DNA from: Phytoseiulus persimilis
Lineage: Eukaryota > Arthropoda > Arachnida > Mesostigmata > Phytoseiidae
Assembly: GCA_037576195.1 (NCBI GenBank)
Contig: CM075104.1
Span: 10,556,211 to 10,620,210, forward strand
Direction: 5' to 3'
DNA: 64,000 nt
The position numbers were made by a program, and so were the translations under genes. Each line of letters opens with the position of its first letter. Within the stretch, counting starts at the first letter, position 1. This document shows, one piece after another, positions 46,901 to 60,892 of the stretch. The notes beneath the pieces were generated by a model. That model saw nothing but the letters and a program-made list of their open reading frames with translations, made no database searches and was not told where the DNA came from.

Positions 46901-49900
46901 ACGTCATTCTTAGGCTGCGGATATCGAAGCTCCCCAAGAGAATCGAAGCCTGTAGATAAGCTGACTAAGAGTCAGCTGTGTGATTGAGAGAGTTGGCAGC
47001 GTCATTGTCAACCAAGTAACGTTTGTAGTTGTGAGCGGGAGAGCGAGCGCACCCAGTGAGGTCGGGGCAGGATGAACGCTCGCAGAAGGGCCAAGAGAGG
47101 AAGGAGGAGAAGGAAGCCCAGACTCAGATTGAGGCAAGAGTTCCGTCCGAGGCGAAGTTTGGACAAAGGCAGCGCCGTCAGCTCGGACGACTCCAATGAA
47201 GTCCCGTCCTCGGTTCGGTTTCTCGAGCAGCCACACCAGACAGTGAACCGACACAAGTCTAACGAGGAAGCCGCCTCGCTCACTTGCGCCATCTCTCTCT
47301 CTCTCTCTTTTCGCCTCAACCGCCGCCACGACGAGCACTACAGACAGCAAAGCTATTCAATCCCTACCCAGCTCCCGACACCACGCAAGAAGTCGCTGTT
47401 GGGAGTCGATGAATGAAACCGCTGACGCGTAATTCGTAGATGGCACCAGCTGTAACGGTTATCATAGTTGCATACAGTGACGAATGGACTCCTTCTCGGA
47501 TGGACCCAGATGAAAAATTCACTGCTGGTTAACATTCATGGACTACCACAGGCAGCGGCCCAAAGCACAGCAAGACTGGGCGCGCGGAACTTTGAAATTT
47601 TTAGAAATTTGAATAATATATCACTCGGGCCTAAAAAATCGTTTTCTGGCAGACCGTTCTTATTATTGCGAATTCTTCTCTGAATTCATACATCTGCTGT
47701 GTAGGCGGAGCCTGGGGAACAAATTATTGTTCTTGATCCTCTCATTGTGCGAATGCCACAACGGAGCTGAAGACCTCGCCGGATAAATCGGAGTTTTCCT
47801 GCGCGACGGCTCCGAGGACTCGAGTTCCGGATTTCGGTCAGAGTAGTTTTGAGGCAAACACCACATCTCGATCAATCAGTATGGCCGATAGCTTCTCTCC
47901 GTTTCACTCAGAAGTCACCGGCCCCAGCTCCGATGGGAGGAGACTCCTTCGAGCCCGCTTCGATTGACGGATACTCATGTCAGTTTGGGTGCAATCGCAA
48001 GGTTACTCCCCTCCTCTTTCCACACTTCGTTAGCTTGCCCCCTCTCTCCCTGAGCCGAGGTCACGTGCATCAGTACGGAGTAGTGTACTATTCATATGCC
48101 TGAGGACCCTCGTTGTTTCCCTTCACTGAGTGATTGAAAGTACTGTAGCATGCTCCCACTCAGACACCTCGAGGACTTTCCCGCCATCGTGCGATCGAAT
48201 ACAGCGTCTTCTTTTTCGAGGGCTGCGAGGCAATGGTCTCAATCTCTTTGCTACGCACACCAGGGGACGGATTCGGACTTCATTCCCAACTTCGATATTC
48301 ATGGCTAATCTAGTGAGGATTCTGGGAAAATTTCTTCCCCTTTTCAAGTTCGACCTCTAGGTCTCGGAACGAGACGAGAAGGGGAAATGAGATCTAACCG
48401 GGTGGCAACGATAAAACTGCAACTTCCCGTCCCGGAGCCCTCCATCGAATGTGGGCAAAGCCGGCATTGACTGATGTTGAATCGAGTTTGATCCAACCTT
48501 CCTTTGTTAGAGGCAGGCCAACGAACCAGCTGAGCGAGAACAACTCATTGGAGAGTATTGCAAAGCATAACAGCGTAAATGTCGATCTAAAGCGAGGTTA
48601 CCCGCAGCCGAATCGGTTATGAATCGCGGCGTAGGAGCGGTTATCTCCGCATGTTACCCCTGTGAAGCCCCTTTCGGAGTGCCAGAAGGCTCTCGATAGG
48701 TTTGACGGAAATTCGGCGAGCACTACAGTTCCCTCGGAACTCGGAGCCAGTGAATCGTGTCATTGAAGTCGATCTGGGGAGCTAGGACTCGAGGAATCGA
48801 ACAAAAGTACGAGTTTCAGATCAATGAGTCCTTCGTTTGTTCTTCAACGACGTTCCGATCGGCGGGGTTCCCAGGAGTGCTACCTTGTGAGGAGGAATGG
48901 AATTCCTCTCAGATCTCGGGAACCTGAAAGTTCACGGGGCCCGGTACCCGCCTTGCGTGCGCCTCCTTGAAATCTTGCAGCGGTCCTCAGTGACAATTTC
49001 TCTCCTGGGCGCAACGTTCCCGAGATTTTTTCTCGAAAAAGCCCGAGAAGCCGTAGGTCGCAAACACGCTGCACAGAACGTCTCGCATTATCGTATCGCT
49101 CGATGAACATTTCACGATATGGGTGCGGACGGTGTTTTCCCCATGCAGATTTCCAGCCAGGGGAAGGAGTGGCTGTTGCGAGCGAGTCTGGGAGTATTCC
49201 TGAGGGCCATTGAACGCGCGCGGCCTGGTTGGTCGCATCGCCAAAGCCGAGCTGACAGAATGTCGGACAATTGAACGTGCAGTACCCGAAACAACAATGT
49301 AGCGCGTCGATGGACGCCGAGCGAGGACGATCGGGCCGAAGTGCGTAATGTAATTATCCGCAGGCCTCACCCGCAATCAAAGCCATATCTCAGATCCGGA
49401 GATGCTCTCGAAGCCTTTATCACGGGATCCGACCGGGCGTCATCCATTCACCGATTTCCCAGGCGGGTATCGCCTACCCACAGTACATGTCCATGCGTGA
49501 CCTCAGAGTCAGGTTCGGGAATCGAGTATTTTTTGAAGAAATCGATCAGCGCGACTAGCCGGAAGGAGGAACTCGGTGACCCGATCGCTCAAGATCGGAA
49601 GACGCGCGGGGCTAGAGGAGCAGCGGCCGAGACCACTCGACTCAGCGGAGGTTCTTCCCTCCTTCAGGCTCCAACTCACTGGGTTCCCTTTTCCCTCCTT
49701 CCTGTGCGTTCCCTGTGACTTCGTGTCTCGTCCGCCATCCGAACTCTCCACTGGGCACTGCTACCTCGGGGACGGAAATCTTCTCCATTAATCAGTGAGA
49801 AGTGCATTCTCCGTCCTCCCTTTCGTTTGTTACCTTCCATTTCATTAAGCTCCTCTGAGAAGAATTCTTCTCCAGACGGCGGATGTCGACGAGTCAGCCG

Positions 49901-52700
49901 GACATATCGCTCAGTTCTCGCTTTCTCATCTCAGGCGGAAGAGCCGAGACATGGCTACGGGTGCCCGGGGGCTTCCCCCCCTCCCACATCGTTGTCCGCG
50001 TTTCCCAGCTGAGCACGCGCACGCCTAGTATCCGCATTGACGCCACACTGAACGCCACGTCATCGTGCAAGCATGCGCAGTACCGAGCGCCGTCTCGAAC
50101 GCTCGCCTGAATCAGCTGATCGTTTCCCGCTGGATCCGCTCCTCGTTCTGCGGGGCAGCGCACTCTGTCGGATGTGATAGCCGGACAATATGGCCGACGC
50201 TAGCAGAACCCTGTGACCATAAATCGAGTCGGTAGGTACATGGGGAGACAGGAGAACTGCAAAACAAAGCAACGCCTGTCGTGGTCCGAGGAGCTGAAGA
50301 AGGAGAACATCAAAGTTGACAAATGGCTTTGCGGATTCGAGAGGACTATGGCTGGCAGCAGAGCCGGCAAGTGCAGTGGCTTCAAAACGAGGCGACAGAT
50401 GTATCTCTCATCACAGATTCTTCTTCCCAGTAGAGTGTTCTTGAAGCTGCTGCGCGTTATCATACGCTCCCTACATCGCTTCGATGGGAATCAGACTTGG
50501 GAAAAACTTACTTTGCTTTCGTTTCGTCATCCGCCTTCTTGCTCCCCTCCTTTTCGAGCGGCTCTGTCTGCTTTCCGATTGAGTCGACGTCAAGCCGGCG
50601 GTTTCCAGTCCATCTGCTCATGCCGCGTCGGAACAGGCCCGACTCCGTAACCTTCAGCGGGAGATTCCGCTGCGTACTGATAATCGATCATTGATTACAA
50701 GCGGAGTGAATTCTCAAAAGTTTCTGCTGAATGGAATCGTTTCCGGCTCGGGTTCGGCGTTCGGAGGAACCGTTGAGTGACTGCCACTGATTCACCCTGA
50801 TGATGTCGAGGGATCTCGCGGAATCTCAGAATCGCTGGGGTCGGAAGAATCGAAGAGCTTTGATGATTGAACGTACGGCGTCCCGTCTCTGTTTCCATCC
50901 TGTGCCTCTCCGTGAGAACGTGTTCGCCAGCCCGGGAACTTGAACGGCTGAATTCGTTGACACGATGGCGAACAAGCTTCCCGCGTGGAACAGTTCTGTG
51001 GTAAGCAAATGCCCCGAATGAAAAATGAGGGTTCTCGGGACAAAACCGATTCACACTGCCGCTCGAAACTGACGCTTTGTAGCCTCTGATGACATGAGCG
51101 AGTTTATGGCCGCGAAATGCAAATTTCTCTCCACGCGAGGAGACGGGACCCCGAAGATTTAGCAAAGAAAAAGAAGTGAAGCCGACGCCAGACGACGGAA
51201 CTTAAGTCAATGGTAGGCTCAACATTCTCTTCTCGATGAGTTTCTTGAACTTATTCGCACATCTTCCGTCGCCGGTCTGGAGATCCCCGGCTGGGTCGGA
51301 GGGAGATGAAACGACTGGCCGAGCTTTTGAGTTATTTTGGTTCTCCACTTTGTCTCTCGCAGTCGTTTCGGAGGCTCTGCCACCTCAGATGCTGTGTCGG
51401 AGGAGAGCACAGTGTGAGGACGTTTCTGGTTTTGCTTTTGATCAGCGAAAGGGCTTCCGTTTCGAGATAGATCTAATGAAGGCGGATAGGAGCAAACCGC
51501 GATGGGCAACCGACTGACCAACATCATCGGAATCACCAATCACAAGCCAAGAGGAAGGATTACACACCACAAAGACCCTCTTCGACGACACTAATCATCA
51601 CATCTCAGAGAGCTCTGAGGGATCAATATCCGAGCTCTGACCTCTTATTGAGGGAAATTCATTGATGACACCTCAACGGCTGAGGGTTTTGAGCTCAAAG
51701 AAAATACTACCAGCCGAAGCTTCCGATGAGAATAATGTTCTCTCCAGTGACGTCGATGGAATGCCAGGGCCTCATCTGTGCCGGAGAAGTCTCTCGGAGC
51801 CTAAGCAGCTTGTGCTTTTCGAGCATGCCGTGTTTGCAATGAATACCAGCCCGCGACCGACTACGCTGGCCACGCCTACGGGCGGCTGAGCTTACCGAGT
51901 AATCTGCTGTGAAGTGAAGTGTTGTAGCGCGACTGCCTCACGCTGCGAGATTTTCCCTCATCAGGTTTTCTGTTGTGTCTGCGTCCAGTCCCTTGACAAC
52001 TTCCACCAGGATTCAGAACGCGCGGAGATAAGAAGTCATAAGGCGTTTTCTAGGTCATGACCTGAGCGATTCCTCGAGAAACACGCCGAAACCTTCCCGT
52101 AATTATGATCAGATCGAGTTCTTGAAGCATTTGCGAAGCCGTGACCAGAACGAATCACTTCAGAGGAATCGCGGAACCCGTCATGAAGTATGATCAGAAG
52201 AGCTTATTCCTGATGCATTCATTGACCCCCGTGGATTATATGATCTAAACAATCGACTCGGAAAGTATCTTTGAAAAGTGTGATAGAAACACTTAAGCTA
52301 GACCATCTCCAAACACTTCCGCAACCATTGTCGGAAAGACTCGTCCCGAAAGTATTCCGAGAACTTCACGGTAAACTCGATGGAAAGGGCATAGTCGAAT
52401 GAGAGTCGGTTCTTGGAGAGAATTCGGGAAGCAATTATATGGGCTGATTGCCTTCGCATTTTTGGAACATTACCTGACATCGAGTTCACTCAATCCGATC
52501 ACCCTCTATTTTTTCACATTTCAACTCCAAGCAATCGAGTTCAGTCGAAGGGCAACGCTCGCCGTGTAAATCATGTCGCTTCGACCATTCCGCCTTAGGG
52601 ATTAAGTTTTCCTCATGTTTTGAACGGTCAGGCTCGATGCTCCCGTCTCACTCCCATCGACTTCTTTAGGCTCTCGTAGCTCATCGCCAGTCACGCCGTC
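43928..52700. other. Intergenic stretch, no gene recognised
   Basis: Frames of 60-175 codons are scattered on both strands (for example 45633-46160 minus, 46910-47350 minus and 50213-50650 plus), without domains I recognise. Possible exons with donor sites include 45912-46131 plus (before GTAGGTATG) and 47830-48001 plus (ending FEPASIDGYSCQFGCNRK), but neither could be extended through a splice. A short tandem TCTC run lies near 47291-47308. No mobile element with defined ends was seen. Confidence 0.35.
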
Positions 52701-52756
52701 GGGGAGCTCTTCGATGTGATCATGATCGATCTCGAATCTGTGAGATGAACCGAGAG

Positions 52757-53885
52757 CTATGATGTCCGCTCGGATATCTGCCGAATCAGTCGGCAGATCT
52801 TCTGCTGAGCCAGGAAGAGGACAGGAGCCTCACGACGGCCTCCAGGCAGCCTGCGGAGCCCAAACAGGAACTTGTTCCTACGCGTCCGCTGCAGTCTGCA
52901 GGATGTTGAAGTTCGCGCTCCAAAATATCTCAATGGAAGATCCGAAACCTGGGAACACCTCATGGAAAGCGATTTTGTTTGAAGCTCCTTGAAATTCGTG
53001 TTTCCTTCCCTCTGCATCGGCTGTATAAGCGAATTCGTATCAGGGGAAGGAGGCAAGAGTTCTATCCTGATAAAGTACCACTGCGAGTGAATCGCTTGCT
53101 CGAGATTGGGATCATGAGTGGGAGCGTTGTCCATCAACAGAAGTCCCTCGATTGGCAAACCGTTAGCTTCTAGGAATGATTTTACTCTCGGAGCGAAAAC
53201 TTATGTTGTTGATCCAATCAGAGAACATCGTTACCGCGACCTTTTCATTCGACCGTCCAAAAACTCCCAGTCTCGTCTTGTCGTCCTGCTTCTGTTTAAA
53301 TATTGGAGGAGTTTCTAAATGATAGAGGAATGAAGGTTTGCAGCTAAAGGATGCGCGTGCGGTCGTACAGAATGGCAGCGTAAGCTCATCCTTCACGGGC
53401 TCGTGGCCTGGCATCGGCTTCTGCTCTCCCGTGACGGAAGTCGTATCCGGCAATTTCTTCCAGTAAAAAGCCGTCTCATCACAGTTGGAGACTTGCTCTT
53501 GATTGAAGATAATTTCTTGAAAAATACTCTCACCCGACAATAGATTCTCGTTCATCGAAGTCGAGAGCAGTTTTTCCGCTACTTTCAAGATCGGCGGCCG
53601 GTTCGGTGCAAGTGTCGTGGCTGCTTGGTCGAATTGACCGACTTGATTTGTTCTCTGTCCTTCAATATCGTGGCCACGGTGGATTCTGGAAGATTGTGAG
53701 ACTTCGTCGCTTGCGCTACTGTAGCACCATGCTCGAATTCCGTCAATATTCTTTTTTCCGGATGACATTGTGTGCCGAGCCCTCGTCGCACCTTCATCCT
53801 CTGGAGCATCAACTTTTTCCTTCATCGCTGATTCCTGCTCCGCACGAACCGACCGGCAAGGAATTTCAGCAGCTACCGAGACCAC
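52757..53885 (-). mobile_element. Degenerate pogo/Tigger transposase
   Basis: A plain DNA transposon read on the minus strand. A helix-turn-helix DNA-binding part (about 53790-53630) reads EKRILTEFEHGATVAQATKS, then LPESTVATILKDREQIKS. After a frame change comes the DDE domain: NCDETAFYWKKLPDTTSVTG (about 53485-53430, first aspartate), FSDWINNISFRS (about 53200), then in another frame LLLMDNAPTHDP (about 53140-53105, second aspartate) and ELLPPSPDTNSLIQPM (about 53060). The family's third acidic position, in IQPMDQ, reads IQPMQR here, so the catalytic triad is lost. At least two frame changes separate the parts. Terminal inverted repeats were looked for at 52300-52700 and 53900-54300 and not found. 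The copy is inactive and probably old. Confidence 0.8.
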
Positions 53886-53932
53886 ATCCCAATCATCTGA
53901 GAGTGGAACATGCTACGCGAACATTGAAGTGA

Positions 53933-56900
53933 TTCCCTGATTCCAAATCGCCCAGGTGATGGAAATAGGAAAAATCGAACGAATCTGCATGGATTCCATG
54001 CAGGTTGGTGCATGAATCTGCAGGCTATTTGAGATACCGCGAAGAATTGCATTTCTCGCGATTCGAACGAACGAACATCCGTCAACCGAGGTATGACTGC
54101 GTGTGTAAATCGAGCTTTTGCTCGTTTATAATACGAGCTCAATTCCCACTACAGTTGGACAGTCGAAGAATTCAGAGAGGAGAGAGAGCATTCACAAGCT
54201 ATAAGGGTGAGTTCGGATCGTTACGCACGAGTTTACGAAATTCACCCCCCTCCCCTTCCGCCGCCGATTCGAGCTTTGCGCAGTTCGGAGGTTTCGATTT
54301 CTCTCAGGAACGCTCAATCAACACCCATCCTTGAATGCTTGAGACTGTAACCTCTGCATTAGATGCTTACAAACGAGGAATCATCCGCCATGCGGATGGA
54401 GCGTATGAAGTTGAAACAAATAATGAAGCGCCTTTTTGCGATCGTTATCGTCGTCGACGTCATGTTCTTCCTCTGAGAGCCTTGAGCTTCCATCTCTCTC
54501 CCTCTGATGTTCAGTAAAAACCCCGTTGAGTTGCTCCGCGCCGCAGGGATAACGTAAGCGGATCACAATTTTTATGATGGCCCGCAGAGCTAATTGAGAG
54601 AAGTTCGCTCAGAATTGAGCCAACCGACTCCCCAGCGGAAAGTCGACTCCGGTCAGCTGTCTTTCATCCGTTCATCGACTCATTCATTTAGATGGCCCTG
54701 TTCGCTGTTCCTACCAACCTTCCTCAAGGCGATGTCGACATCGTCTTGAGGAATGTGAGACAAACACTCGAGCCGCAACGAGTTGAATCCACGCTCCCGG
54801 TTCTCCCCTATTCACCCTTGCCTCGTCCCAGTTAGGGTTTTGTTTCGTTCACTCGGAGGTTCACTAATGAGACGGTTTTGAAGCATATTCTCGTTCGTGA
54901 CGGGAGACTTATTCCTTCATTGTTGCAGAACTAAGACTGTAGTCGGAGGTTCAACGGAGACGACGCAGGAGCACATGCGATCGAATGGTCATGAGAGCGA
55001 AGAGCGGCGACGCAAAGAAATGCGCGAAGGATCACAAGTTCGCACGAATGGTTCGAATGGCACTTCATGGAACAATCGTAGTTATCTCATTCTCTTCTTT
55101 GGGCGAACCGACGGAGACGACGCAACGACTGCCCGAAAACTATTCCGAGATATTGAGCTCCCGCGAATCCTCTGGGTCAAGAACGTTCCTCGGGAATGTG
55201 GCACTGTTTCAATGGTCTGAACTCCCACGTACGGGTCCCGTCGACGGGAACTGACGTAGTGAATAAGATCTCTCCTTGTTTTCAAAGCTGAGAACATATG
55301 CCAAGTATGAACAGACGCTGTACCCGGGGTCAGGAACGGAATATTGAATGCGATGCAAATCCACGATTCATCGAAGCTTGACCCGCCGCCTTGGGATGGT
55401 ATCCAAGGTTACAGCGGAAAGGCCTCGGAGACCGATGAAACATTCCGCTCTAAACCCCGGAGGCTCCAACCCGTGACCTCTGAGACCTGAACCGCGAGTC
55501 GATATGTCCTGGAATCATTCCCAAAACTCATCTGGAGTTGAGTGAATACCGAGCCTTCCGATCAGCGGTCTGTGAGCATCGCTCCACTGTTAGACGGGTC
55601 GGGTGGTGATGAGTGGTGGGGTTCGAATCCACCCGACACCGGTCACGCCCTGCGGCGCCCAACCCCTTATTTGGGCTCGACAAGCGCGCAACCCTCACTG
55701 TCGCGCGCCCTCATCTTCTTCCCCGCTCCCATCGCTCAGAGTCTTCCTTCGAGGGTGCGCTCCGGCTTTTTATGTGTGTCCGCGGAGACAAGCCGCCACG
55801 GGTCCCAAGTGTCGGAGGTTTCCCGCACGTCAACACGGTACCGCTCGTTCGTTTGTACTGCCGCCCTAGGCGCAGCCACGGACCGACCCAACAAATGCGA
55901 ACGAACGCTTCCTACTGCGAGTTTCTGCCTTTCACTATCCTTGCTCGCTTCCTTCGGACGCAGTAATTGGTGGTGGTCTGCGTATTGTCGTCGAGATGTC
56001 AGAGAAATAGCGTTGACCAAGTTTAGGATCGCCGACTTTCGCTGGGGATCTCTTCGAGGAACTCTCCTTCGCGGAATAGAGAGCTCGAGGCGAGTGGACA
56101 CTAAGGAGCCGGAGAAGTACCATGCGCGGAAGGGGACGATCTCCCACCGCAGCCGCCAGAGATAGCGGAAACCTGATCAGTTTGTTCGCTGTCAACTCGA
56201 CTCGGCATCGTTTCTTTCGGCAGCTTTGAGCTCCGTTGTCTGCGGTGATTTTCCGTCGGAGCGATGCTGCGCATGGCCCGAATCGAACATTCGATGGCTG
56301 TTTGAAGATGCCATCATTGTTTCCCCCGAGAGTTTCGGCTGCCTTCTCGAATAGCACTCGCGCCCCTACAGATTCTGTGAGGTAGCGAGGCCGACGCTAC
56401 ACAAACCACGTGCTCATGAGAAACGGTTAGGTGTATTTCGCAATGGTGATGATTGATGATGACTCACCGAACATCCGAACGGAACAGTTCTCCCAGAGAG
56501 GGTTCGTTGAACACGGAATTTCCGCGTTAAGCATGCAAACCTGAAAGCAGGCATTCCTCAGTTCGAGCATAAGAAACTGAAGCGAGTCTTCTCAAACATT
56601 CAGAGTGCACCGCAACTGAGCCGAGAGGAAGTTCTGAGAAATATTCTGTGATGTTGTAACCCTCGGCGCTGCAGCGGAATGTTCCCGGCGGTGGCGCCGC
56701 TCGCTTCGAAATGTGTTCTTGAGACTTCGAGCGGGGACATCATAGGGCATAGGTGGTCCGGCAAAGCTGAACATAAGGCGACCCCATGGGCCTTTACGAC
56801 GTGCGTTCCGTTACCTGATTCAATTTGCCCTGTCTTGTGTTACCTTAATGGACATAAAATGCAAAACATACTCCGCTGGGCGGGAACGCGCGACCCAGCA

Positions 56901-59900
56901 GACGGGTGGTACGGTAACGCTGAGCACGTTCGTATGGAGTGATCCTTGGAGAAAGAGCAACGACGCCGCCCCTGACGCCCAGCGAACTTCTGCTGTTTCA
57001 GGCCTCGCGAGCTGAGGAACTAGTCTGATTCTTTCCCCTTCTCAGCTACAGTAAGGCTCGGCTCCTTCCTTTCATTTAATATCTCGAGCTAGTTGCCATC
57101 TGCGGCAGTGTTCGCAACAGGCGTTGAGTCCATTTACGCTCCACGGAAAAACGTCACAATGCGATCTTAGAACGCTCGCTCTCGGGACGATGCCTGTTCG
57201 CCGGATCTCCGTGCTCGCATTCTACCCCCCTCCTCCAGGCTGAGCTGTCACGACAGCGGTTAGAGTTCGATTTCATATCATTAGGCACACGGAACAGGTT
57301 TTCCTTATCGAATCCTCCTGGGCGCACGCCACAGCTCCCCCGCGATCGTTTAGCAATCCATCCAAGCGTCGCTTCCGAGAACTCGGCCCAAGTGGGGATT
57401 CTTGCGCTTGACGCAAGAACCATAAACTATCCGAATCGATCGGCGCAATTTTCATAATTCGTGAGTACATTTTCGAGCGAGATGGCTCGGGCGGGTCTCG
57501 GGTCGCGGACACAGCGAGCAGCTTCGGCGATACTGGCACTCATGGTTAATTCAAGTTAGTTTATGGCATGGTCGTATCGCTCCGAAGCTTCGCTATTGTT
57601 ACTCGCGTATCACGCGGCTCTCGGTGCGGAGGAAGCTCCGACGGAACTTCCCCGCGAAACCGTGTCAACACGCTGACTAGCGTTTCCTATATTGGCTCCT
57701 GGAAAACCACTCCGAAGGAGACCTCGCGAGTGGAGAGGCAGACGCAGCGAATAGCCAGCGAAAATACTCGTCCGTGCCTGAACAAACTCGCCGGCATCTT
57801 CGCTGGTCGCTGTTAAGGCTACGGGACAACAGGCACTTGAACGCTGATGTCTCCTGCCACTGTCAAGGATCTCTTCAGGCGAGCGGCCTCGATTCGAACC
57901 GAATCATGGAGATACACCCGCCTAGCGGGCCCCGTTCAACGAGCGCAAAGAACAACTTATCGCCACTGGATGTTTCCGGGAGATCCGAAACTTTCATTCA
58001 CGGTTGAGACGACTGGTTAACCGAGCGGCTGGCGCGATGAGTGGCACCTGTGCAGGTTCGCCAAAAAAAAAAAACCAAAAGATCGAATCCCTTCAACATT
58101 TTGGAGCAACAAGCGGATATATCGAGGGCTCCAGCGGAAGACTCGGATCAGCGCCGAATCTACAACGAGTGATATTTCACGGGAATATTCCCCCGAGCCG
58201 AATTTTCGTTCGCACTTCTACTCGCGTCGATACGATCTGTACAAATGAGCAACACGGATCACCGTTTTGGGAGTACACGCGTCGCCGAAATTTATTGCGA
58301 AAGTCGACTAGAAAACTCTCCAGATCCATCCATGATGTTTTTGTCCAGAGTCCCGTCGCGTTTCTGCCCAGGCTTCTTGAGACATCGTGCAACCGGATTC
58401 CCCGTTGAGCGACTCCTCTCTTGCCCTCCACCCGGCTTGGACAGCGGTCAAAACACACGCCGTCAGTGCGCACTCTTGCCGAGTTTCCCCGAGGAAGCCA
58501 TTGCATAATCGCTCAGATCTTTCAGAGTGGATTTTTCGCCGATCATTTCATGTCGGAATCGTTTGAGCGTATCGGGATATCCGAGCGCCCTCCTCTTCAT
58601 CATTATCTCAAGAGTTCGCGATCCGCTGCTAGAGAATGCCGCTTTCTTCTACCGGTTCTTCCGCGCTGGGTTCTCCTGTCGGCCCGAGTTGAACTTTGGT
58701 TCTGGTTTCGTCAGGAGTGTCTCAACGACGAGTTTTTAGCGCTGGAAGGGGCGGCGTCCTCCCCCGTTCCCTGTCTGCAAGGATTCGAGAACATTTGCAT
58801 TCCACACATGGCCCAGATGTCCTTGAAAGTGGAATTTTCCCATTTTTAGGCCCCCCATGAATACTATTGATATGATTTTTGTATGGAGGCTTCGCCCATA
58901 TGGCTGTTCAGGGCAGCGCCAGTGGATAGGTCGTCACCATTAGGGTCAGAATAGTCGTTCACAGTGGATTATGCAAAAGGCGAACGACGTTCATCTCCGT
59001 CGTTTTGCTCCTGCCGGCGACCGGGGGATCGTGCCGCCATGAGCTGCGCTTGAGGCCGCCGTAGTTGAACGAGCGGGATCGTACAAACACCGACTATCGA
59101 TGAGCTGCAGGCGACAATGCGGCCAAACGCGGTAGAGGAAACTTTCTGAATCGATATTTACTTCGAGAGCTCGACAACCAGCGACGAGGGGTTTTTCGAA
59201 CTTCAGAGTTTCCTCCTCAAAAAGGAGAAGGTCGGCATTCAGAAGTCCTGGCTGGATTGCAGCCCTGCTGATCTTTAATGGCATGGTGAATGCTTGCACG
59301 TCTAACCGTGTCGCTCGCTCGAATATTACTCTCCGAGATCCGTTTTTCTGTTGATGGACAACGTTTTGCCTCGCTGCTCGTTCAGTATTGTTTCGGTCCG
59401 CAGAGAAGAAACTCTTCGGCTTGCGGAGGCAAGCGTACATCGTCCGTCCCATACGGCGGAACGGTAATTAGCGAGTCCTACGGAAGCAAAGACGTTGCCT
59501 CGTATGAAGATGGAACGACCTCTGGTACGGATAATAATGGAGAGAGATAGATAAGCCGGCCGGCAAGCAAGCAAGCCGAACGGGCTGAGAGACGCGCGGC
59601 GAGACCAAAGCGAGTGGAGCCGCGGACTCGGGCCGTGTCCATTTGGCCGAAATGAAAACACGAGAATATCCGGCGATGGCAGATCTTGATTTATTCCTCT
59701 CGTGAACACCATTATCTACATTTCACGCTCCGAGCGAACATTCACTACAAGCCGTCCCGGCATTTGACCTTTCCCCAATACCCTCAATGGATGCGGGCTT
59801 GTAGCACGTAAGGAAAAGAAGAATACTTTCGATGGAAAGCTGCTCGAAGCCGCGCCGTCGGCGCCCCTTAGCCTTCCTATCCTTCGACTTCTTTCGCCTC

Positions 59901-60892
59901 GAACGGAATTACCCGTTTGATCAATCATCTTACGGGGCGCACCCGCTCTGAGGAGAGAACAGCTTTCCACTGACGGATGCGGCAGAGGGGGAGCGTTGCG
60001 GCGAACAGAGGCAGAAGCTACGTCGAGGGAAAGCAAGGTCTCATCAGGTACGATCGTGACAAGCAGGGCCATCCCGACACACCGGTCTAATCGGAACGCA
60101 ATGAACCATCAACCCTCGGAAAAGTCAATTCCTGAACGGTGAATAATTCATGGAATCAGAGATACTGAAGGCGATTAATACTCACCGGGCGCCTGAGTTG
60201 TTGGCTACATGTCCACTGACCGCGACCACATTGGGAGACTTGAATTATACACAGGCGCGAGTTCGACTTGTCCAAACAAGCATTGGAACAGCCGAACTCG
60301 CTCGAAACTTCAACCAGGCAAGACCAGCCAGCCAGCAGACTCCGCGTTTAACGCGGAAGGAACGCTCACTGGATGCGTTGTGAACACATTACACGCGTGA
60401 AGGCATTCCCTTCCGGGGCAGACGGAACCGACTCCAATGCCGAAACGGAAATTGTTCCTCCCTTTTCACACTGAGTTATTTCTGATTTCCTCGTACTTCA
60501 TCTTCGGGATATTCTTCCTCGAATCGTTCCCGGCCAAGAGACTAGCTCAGAGATAACCGTGTTCCGGGACAAAGGCGCAGAATCGAACGCTTGCTTGGTT
60601 CACTGCTCCCGACATGGATAGCTGTATGTGTAAAAGACACTCACTCAGACCTAGATCAGGTTGGAGCTTGATACCGATGGATCGAGTTAATCAATACTCT
60701 ACTCGGAATTCTGCCGAGGATCTGGTTTTTATGTTATATTCCGCGCCTCCCGGAGTTGGTAATGGGACTCTCAGGCTGAAATCGAATCTGGTTTCGGGAT
60801 TCTATCCGGGGTGTACGCGTCCAGAAGAGAAAAATGAAATGAATGGCCGCTTCGGGATCCGGGGAAACACATGGCGTGGATACGGGTGTCTT
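53933..60892. other. Intergenic stretch, no gene recognised
   Basis: The longest frames are 55542-56165 plus (207 codons, GC-rich, three overlapping open frames) and 58991-59452 minus (153 codons, containing PGLLNADLLLFEEETLKFEK). The second has more protein-like composition but no family match. A hairpin at 55598-55637 is noted under findings. No tRNA fold, microsatellite or bounded mobile element was recognised. Confidence 0.35.

Noticed and set aside
52490-54200. Terminal inverted repeats for the Tigger copy
   Set aside because: Candidate sequences near 52540 and 54155 point outward rather than inward and match poorly.
55542-56165. 207-codon open frame on the plus strand
   Set aside because: Three overlapping frames are open in the same GC-rich segment and the translation has no domain, so open length is explained by composition.
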